Assembly: GCF_007362955.1 (NCBI RefSeq)
Contig: NZ_CP041696.1
Coordinates: forward strand, 3,596,001 to 3,660,000
Direction: 5' to 3'
DNA length: 64,000 nucleotides
Source: Lysinibacillus fusiformis
GTDB taxonomy: Bacteria; Bacillota; Bacilli; Bacillales_A; Planococcaceae
A program made the translations under genes and the position numbers. This document shows positions 60,301-64,000 of this stretch, piece after piece (the stretch's first letter is position 1; every line of letters starts with the position of its first letter). The notes under the pieces were generated by a model that did not search any database, had not been told where the DNA came from, and saw nothing but the letters and a program-made list of their open reading frames with translations.

Positions 60301-61511
60301 TTTCCACAGATGAACTAAACTGGTCAGCTTGGGAAAAAGTATCACGCTCAAAAAAATGGAGCTTTACCGAAGAAGCTGGACAGAAGAAGCTTTATGTCCA
60401 ATTCCGAGATGCTGCTGGTAATAGTAGCATGACAAGTATGGCAACAATTGATTACAGGCCAAGTGGTGGTTCAGATAATGGTAGTTCTAATAATGGCAAC
60501 GGTTCTAGCAGTAGTAATTCGAACAATAGCAACTCAAATAGTGGAAATCCCAACAGCAATGCAGGAAATGAATCACCTCCTACACATATCGTTACAACAA
60601 CTGGCAAAATAACTGTTCCAGTAGGAAGCTCTGGTGAAACTAGTGAAGGTAAAGACATCCATGTTTCCATTCCAGTTGGCGTAGCACAGCAAGAACTAAC
60701 AATAACAGTACAGAAACTAAGCGATATAACGAACCTTTTAAGTAACGGACAACGTCTTATTAGTCCAATTTTTGAAGTCATTAAAAATAGTGCAGGGAAT
60801 ATAAAGAAACCTTTGACATTGACAATGAAGTTCGACTCTTCAAAGGTTGGCAAGGATCAATACGCTGCCATTTTCTCTTATGATCCGTTGGATAAACAAT
60901 GGCTAGAGATGAAAGGTACGACTAAGGGTGATTTTATCACAGTTGCGACAGATGAATTTACTAAGTTTGCGATATTTATTGTCGACAAGTCTCTGCCAAT
61001 CTCATTATCAGATATTAATGGACATTGGGCACAAGACATGATTGAAGATATTGCGGCTCGTGGGATTATCACAGGCTATCCTGATGGCTCTTTCCGACCA
61101 GATGAACCGATTCAACGCCAGCATGTTGCAGTGATGGTTGCACGTGGGTTCCAGTTAACAGAGAAACGAGATGCTGTAGCATTTAGTGATGTACCGACAA
61201 GTCATCCGTACGATGAGGCGATTACCTTACTTCAGCAAGCAGGCATTGTGGATGGGTCAAATGGAGCGTTTTATCCAAATGCTAATATGACTCGTGCACA
61301 ATTGGCGAAAATACTAGTACTTGCATTTGGAATAACACCAAGTGGAACTAGCGCCTTCCAAGATGTTCCAGTTACGCATTGGAGTCATGATTACATTGCC
61401 GCACTTGCAGAGAATGGAATTGCACTAGGCGACAATGGTTATTTCAGACCCGATGAGCCTGTAACACGTGCTCAATTTGTGGCCTTTATATACAGAGCGC
61501 TTCATCTATAA
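57357..61511 (+). CDS. SLH-anchored repetitive surface protein (adhesin-like)
   Basis: This 1384-residue exported protein starts at ATG 57357 behind AAGGAGGAG. The 50 upstream codons of open frame were rejected. A signal peptide (MKKKRVGLVVLTFLLSVIVP, cleavage near PLAAG) leads into a DNRLRE-type domain to about residue 220. Two Ig-like segments follow, then eight modules of about 66 residues with the pattern TAPxVTGVxNGGxYKDKV, FNEGTATLNG, SGTEI and VTDxAGxVTTVNFTID. Next are another Ig-like segment, a Ser/Asn/Gly linker, a beta domain (TGKITVPVGSSGETSEGKDI) and three SLH domains (DINGHWAQDMIEDIAARGII, FSDVPTSHPYDEAITLLQQA, VPVTHWSHDYIAALAENGIA) that bind pyruvylated wall polymer. Modules alternate FNEG and FNKG. 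It probably displays the repeats at the cell surface. Confidence 0.92.
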   Translation: MKKKRVGLVVLTFLLSVIVPDFAPLAAGSTVTKSYTATMDTMELQGHIQYDGIHDNDGDGFLSIGRSNDEFGNVRQRAGITFDLGVPEGNIVSAELVLTVATVIRNPNHTLYMEARGSAANDLNYVTFPSLDTNSPYADKFTAKSIAEVPMGPYLQDQPLTFNVKSAVDAFTDISDHKITFMLNGNETDADSGWFSIHSLETYENAAFRPKLVVTYETGSTNTPPTGSFTILEGAMTSTSTVNLSVTGSDPDIGDSVTHMRFANSAANLSAASWLPFSNTATFSLTGGDGAKTIYMQLRDSNNGISANSSQSILLDQTAPTGTLIINDGATWTKSDTVTLKGIYTDGSGSGVEQARLSNIIGSWQTSWFNIADLNGKSWVLPAGGGAKTVYVQFKDKVGNTSTGTISSMITVDTTAPVITNVEHGKVYNNKVNAVFNEGNGLLNGSPYTSGTDITQDGTYTLIVTDAAGNSSTVTFKIDTTAPIVTGVMNGGIYKSDVTVTFNEGTATLNGTAFISGTQVTMDGVYTLVVTDSAGNVTTVNFAIDKTAPIVTGVTNGGTYKDKVTVGFNEGTATLNGAAFASGTEIDQDGNYTLVVTDTAGHVTTVNFTIDTVAPIVTGVTNGGIYKDKVTVVFNKGTATLNGVTFTSGTEVDQEGTFTFALTDPAGHVTTINFTIDKTAPTVTGVTNGGIYKDKVTVGFNEGTATLNGVNFASGTEINQDGSYALIVTDVAGNVTTVNFTIDSTAPTVTGVTNGGAYKDKVTIVFNKGTATLNGAAFTSGTKVDKEGTYTLVVTNTAGRVTTINFTIDKTAPTVTGVTNGGIYKDKVTVGFNEGTATLNGVNFASGTEINQDGSYALIVTDVAGNVTTVNFTIDSTAPTVTGVTNGGAYKDKVTIVFNKGTATLNGAAFTSGTKVDKEGTYTLVVTNTAGRVTTIKFNIDRTAPSGTIVINGGSATTNSNSVILSLTSSDGSGSGVAEMRFSTDELNWSAWEKVSRSKKWSFTEEAGQKKLYVQFRDAAGNSSMTSMATIDYRPSGGSDNGSSNNGNGSSSSNSNNSNSNSGNPNSNAGNESPPTHIVTTTGKITVPVGSSGETSEGKDIHVSIPVGVAQQELTITVQKLSDITNLLSNGQRLISPIFEVIKNSAGNIKKPLTLTMKFDSSKVGKDQYAAIFSYDPLDKQWLEMKGTTKGDFITVATDEFTKFAIFIVDKSLPISLSDINGHWAQDMIEDIAARGIITGYPDGSFRPDEPIQRQHVAVMVARGFQLTEKRDAVAFSDVPTSHPYDEAITLLQQAGIVDGSNGAFYPNANMTRAQLAKILVLAFGITPSGTSAFQDVPVTHWSHDYIAALAENGIALGDNGYFRPDEPVTRAQFVAFIYRALHL
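59365..60156 (+). repeat. Exact 396-bp tandem duplication in the SLH protein gene
   Basis: 59365-59760 and 59761-60156 are identical base for base as far as I can read; each encodes two 66-residue modules (132 codons). The identity stretches 10 bp beyond the second copy before diverging. The absence of silent differences points to a recent duplication or ongoing homogenisation. Confidence 0.9.
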
Positions 61512-61537
61512 AATAAAACTTCGTTTTCTACCTATCG

Positions 61538-61570
61538 AAAAGGGCTGTCTATCTTGTGACAGCCCTTTTC
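61538..61570. terminator. Bidirectional terminator after the SLH protein gene
   Basis: AAAAGGGCTGTC pairs exactly with GACAGCCCTTTT around TATCTTGT. It sits between the SLH gene and the convergent EamA transporter gene. Confidence 0.9.
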
Positions 61571-62479
61571 TTATTGTTTTCTATCAACATATAAACTAGT
61601 CATTCCAAGAAACAACAATAAAATAACACCAACGAAAGTCATCGTTGACCATTGCAGTCTGCTATCAAAAAGCTGAAAGAAGAAAGTAAACACAGGAATA
61701 AAGCATAATGACATCATGACTAAAAATGGTTCGCAATAGTGAATGCCCTTTTGTAATAAATACATCGGAACTAATACACCTAGCAATGTCATCAGTAAGA
61801 CCCAACCTATATTTGCAAGCAAGTAGTTTAACAATACGTCATATGTAGCGATCAAAGACAACGTAATAATCCCATAAAACCTTTTTGATAGAATCATAGA
61901 GCTAGTCCAACCTAGTTCACTTAACTGTTTGGAATAAAGCGTACATAGCACTGCACCTAGCCCGCATAATATACTTGCAAGTACCCCTAAAATACTAAAT
62001 TGATTCCACATTAACATAGCAGATTTCCCTGTAAATACAGCATAAATTAATACAAGGCAAGCACCTAGCGTCCCCATTGCAATAATCAATTGAGCTCTTT
62101 TTACAGCCTGCTTTTGCTGAATGGCTATTAATATAACGAATAAAGGGCCAAGGCCCATTTCAAGCGAACTGACTATCGCAGGTTCAATATACTTTAAGGC
62201 AAAATAAAAACCCATAAAAGCCAGAATAGATGCTATATTTAGTTTCAATAATGGGGGAGTAGCTTGCTGCCATTGAACATGTGTCTTTTGCCTAGTCGCA
62301 AAAAATTGAAAATATAATGTAGTTATTAAAAAGCTAACGCCTGTAAAGAGAAATGGATGAACGGCTTGTACACGATTAGCATAATAGACTTGACTAATAG
62401 AAGATAAAATGGCTGATATTATTAATGATAGTACGCCAATAACATATAGATTATAGTTATTTTGCGTTGAAATTTTCAT
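61571..62479 (-). CDS. EamA-family (DMT superfamily) transporter
   Basis: This 302-residue membrane protein has about ten helices arranged as two EamA repeats, consistent with a drug/metabolite exporter. The first repeat contains LTTLYFQF, LAFMGFYFALKYIEPAIVSS and LEMGLGPLFVILIA; the second contains VLMTLLGVLVPMYLLQKGIH-like sequence (here WVLLMTLLGVLVPMYLLQ). AAGGAGGATCTAT precedes ATG 62479, so the extension to 62569 was rejected. The substrate is unknown. It is a single gene whose stop lies against the bidirectional terminator at 61538. Confidence 0.87.
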   Translation of the reverse strand: MKISTQNNYNLYVIGVLSLIISAILSSISQVYYANRVQAVHPFLFTGVSFLITTLYFQFFATRQKTHVQWQQATPPLLKLNIASILAFMGFYFALKYIEPAIVSSLEMGLGPLFVILIAIQQKQAVKRAQLIIAMGTLGACLVLIYAVFTGKSAMLMWNQFSILGVLASILCGLGAVLCTLYSKQLSELGWTSSMILSKRFYGIITLSLIATYDVLLNYLLANIGWVLLMTLLGVLVPMYLLQKGIHYCEPFLVMMSLCFIPVFTFFFQLFDSRLQWSTMTFVGVILLLFLGMTSLYVDRKQ

Positions 62480-62784
62480 ATAGATCCTCCTTGAGAATTT
62501 CCAAATAATTCTATCAATTCTTATGCTGTACATCTTATATTGGAATAAATAATTAGTCAATATATTCAAATGATAATGAAAATTAGGATTTGTATACCAC
62601 GTTCACTTATAAATAGCCTTGTTTGGCCATATTGCATCATTCTACTTGTAGCGCTTACCATGCAGCTAATAGCCGAGTAAAATTGTCATTTTTGGTAGCC
62701 ATAAATAAAAATGAATGAAAATAAACACACTACTATCAATACATGAATAAGATGTTTCTGTAGAAGTACCGTAGAGGTAGGTGT
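62480..62784. other. Divergent promoter region
   Basis: 305 bp between the divergent EamA and VanW-family genes. It should hold both promoters. No operator, RNA or repeat was recognised. Confidence 0.35.
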
Positions 62785-63792
62785 TTGAGTGTGAAGAGAA
62801 ATTGCTTGGCTACAATTTGTGTTGTATGTGCTATTGGATTGGCCGGTTGTCAGGGGAAACCGGCAAAAGAAAAAGAATTAGAGAATCAAGTAAATGAATT
62901 AACACAACAAATCGAGGAAGTACAAAAGCCAGTGACTGTCGATCAAAAAGACACACAAGAAATAGTGCCTGCGGTCGTAAATATTGTCGATCCGAATACA
63001 ATGGCTATCATCCAAACCTTATCGCCGAAAGACTTAGGTTATGAAGAAGATGTTGCAACGTATAAAAAGAAAATTGAACAATTAGCGAAAGATCTTGCAA
63101 GAGGAAGTGCAACAGAAGCGGGTTATGATAAGCGAATGGTACTCGATCGAATTAGTGAGGATGGTCAGCTTATCAAAGGAAACCCACAGGTGCTTTTGAA
63201 AGAAAGTGAATTGGTGGATAAAGTGATGGAGGCATCAGCAACCGGTGGAAATGTGGAAATGCCGTTATATGTATCAGAAAGTGGTTATTATTTTGAGGAT
63301 ATCCCTTATTTAGAAGAAGTTGTTGTCGCATCCTATACAACGTACTTCAATACTTCAGATTTAGGGAGGAACAAGAATATTGAACTTTCAGCAAAGGCGA
63401 TTAATAATGTCATCGTCGGTAGTGGGGATCATTTCTCCTTTAATACGGTGGTCGGTCCAAGAGACGAGGCAAATGGTTATCAACCTGCACCTGAAATTAT
63501 CAATAAGAAAGTGGTCATGGGGATTGGAGGAGGGATTTGCCAAACATCCTCGACGCTTTTTAATGCGGTAGATCAAATTCCAATAAAATTTGTAGAGCGG
63601 CATCACCATTCATTAGATATAGGGTATGTACCAAAAGGAAGAGATGCCACTGTGTCCTATGGTGGATTAGATTTCAGGTTTCAAAACACGAGTGATGTGC
63701 CGTTCTTAATCACAACTGTTTATGGGAAAGATTTTCTTACAGTAGAAGTTAGAACCTCAAAGAAATATGAAGACATATTGAAACATCAATAA
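62785..63792 (+). CDS. VanW-family lipoprotein
   Basis: This 335-residue lipoprotein has a signal peptide with lipobox LAGC (Cys22) and a short coiled-coil stretch (EKELENQVNELTQQIEEVQK). The C-terminal VanW domain is about residues 180-325: YTTYFNTSDLGRNKNIELSA, GDHFSFNTVVGPRDEANGYQ, the GIGGGICQTSSTLFNAV motif, and ERHHHSLDIGYVPKGRDATV. VanW is found in some vancomycin-resistance clusters but its chromosomal relatives have no proven resistance role and probably act on or bind the cell wall. There is no vanA/vanB-type ligase here. TTG 62785 follows AGAGGT by about 7 bp; GTG 62791 is an alternative. Confidence 0.88.
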   Translation: MSVKRNCLATICVVCAIGLAGCQGKPAKEKELENQVNELTQQIEEVQKPVTVDQKDTQEIVPAVVNIVDPNTMAIIQTLSPKDLGYEEDVATYKKKIEQLAKDLARGSATEAGYDKRMVLDRISEDGQLIKGNPQVLLKESELVDKVMEASATGGNVEMPLYVSESGYYFEDIPYLEEVVVASYTTYFNTSDLGRNKNIELSAKAINNVIVGSGDHFSFNTVVGPRDEANGYQPAPEIINKKVVMGIGGGICQTSSTLFNAVDQIPIKFVERHHHSLDIGYVPKGRDATVSYGGLDFRFQNTSDVPFLITTVYGKDFLTVEVRTSKKYEDILKHQ

Positions 63793-63801
63793 TTATTATC
63801 T

Positions 63802-63834
63802 TAAAGAAACTTTTTACAAAGGTTTCTTTTTTGT
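63802..63834 (+). terminator. Terminator of the VanW-family gene
   Basis: AAAGAAAC pairs with GTTTCTTT with an inner TTT/AAA extension, followed by T6. The last 160 bases of the window after it contain no recognisable gene. Confidence 0.75.
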
Positions 63835-64000
63835 TTGACCATGATATAGTTAAATTGAGGCTTTTCAGTATAATATAGGTTTTTATTGAAGATAGTGAAA
63901 ACGCCGGTATTCCTTTTACGAATACTAAAATTCTTTCGGCAAGTATCACCAGGCAGTGGAGTGAAGAACCCTCTTATGAGTGCTTTTATGATTTGACCAA

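Noticed and set aside
62785..63792. Vancomycin-resistance determinant
   Set aside because: The VanW domain is common on Bacillales chromosomes and no VanA/B ligase, VanH, VanX or VanRS gene is present.

Overview
The window looks like chromosomal DNA of a low-GC, endospore-forming member of the Bacillales, most like Lysinibacillus or a close relative (Planococcaceae/Caryophanaceae). The reasons are Bacillus-type Shine-Dalgarno sites, a GerA-type germination operon, a HelD and a nuclease-type DinG homologue, an SLH-anchored surface protein, and many short AT-rich intergenic repeats. No rRNA, tRNA, CRISPR array or intact transposase gene was seen.

Layout. 1-1575 is an oleate hydratase gene cut by the window edge. 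2196-6315 is a Fur-controlled siderophore ABC importer (two permeases, ATPase, lipoprotein), followed at 6943-8871 by an AraC regulator fused in frame to a second siderophore-binding lipoprotein. 9300-15000 holds a glutamate symporter, helD, a possible small RNA and a broken nhaC gene. 15226-25600 holds dinG, small unknown genes, a soluble PAS/MCP receptor, a frameshifted PEP-mutase-family gene, the alkylation-repair operon adaA-alkA-adaB and a DUF378 protein. 25734-38289 is a complete reductive pyrimidine degradation locus: semialdehyde dehydrogenase and omega-aminotransferase on the minus strand, a PucR regulator, then beta-ureidopropionase, dihydropyrimidinase, preT, preA, an NCS1 permease and a 69-residue protein on the plus strand. 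38290-46400 carries dispersed repeats, an HD hydrolase, a phage terminase remnant, an amino acid permease and a gerA-type operon. 46411-52835 carries a DUF5658-like protein, pgeF, a probable membrane terpene cyclase, a DUF4358/MBOAT/DHHW acyl-transfer operon and a LysM-CAP protein. 53018-61511 carries a MalT-like LuxR regulator, an unrecognised protein with a long hydrophobic core, and a 1384-residue SLH adhesin-like protein. The window ends with an EamA transporter and a VanW-family lipoprotein.

How the genes work together. The importer and the AraC/lipoprotein gene share near-consensus Fur boxes. In the second case a third Fur box, a promoter-like sequence, a ribosome site and a lipoprotein signal all lie inside one open reading frame. 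The pyrimidine genes encode the route from uracil to beta-alanine and on to acetyl-CoA, and two identical-type palindromes beside pucR are candidate operators. The hydrophobic-core protein and the SLH protein have matching upstream signals, a GTTAATAGTCAA-type palindrome exactly 6 bp before CAGTAT, which suggests one small regulon next to the LuxR-type activator.

The intergenic DNA is unusually structured. It has a 266-290 bp terminator-bearing repeat (two copies and a degenerate third), a 129/141 bp inverted pair flanking about 7.6 kb, two nested-palindrome terminator-like repeats, short hairpins with a constant ACATCCTGT-type core and variable stems, and a 21-bp tandem array.
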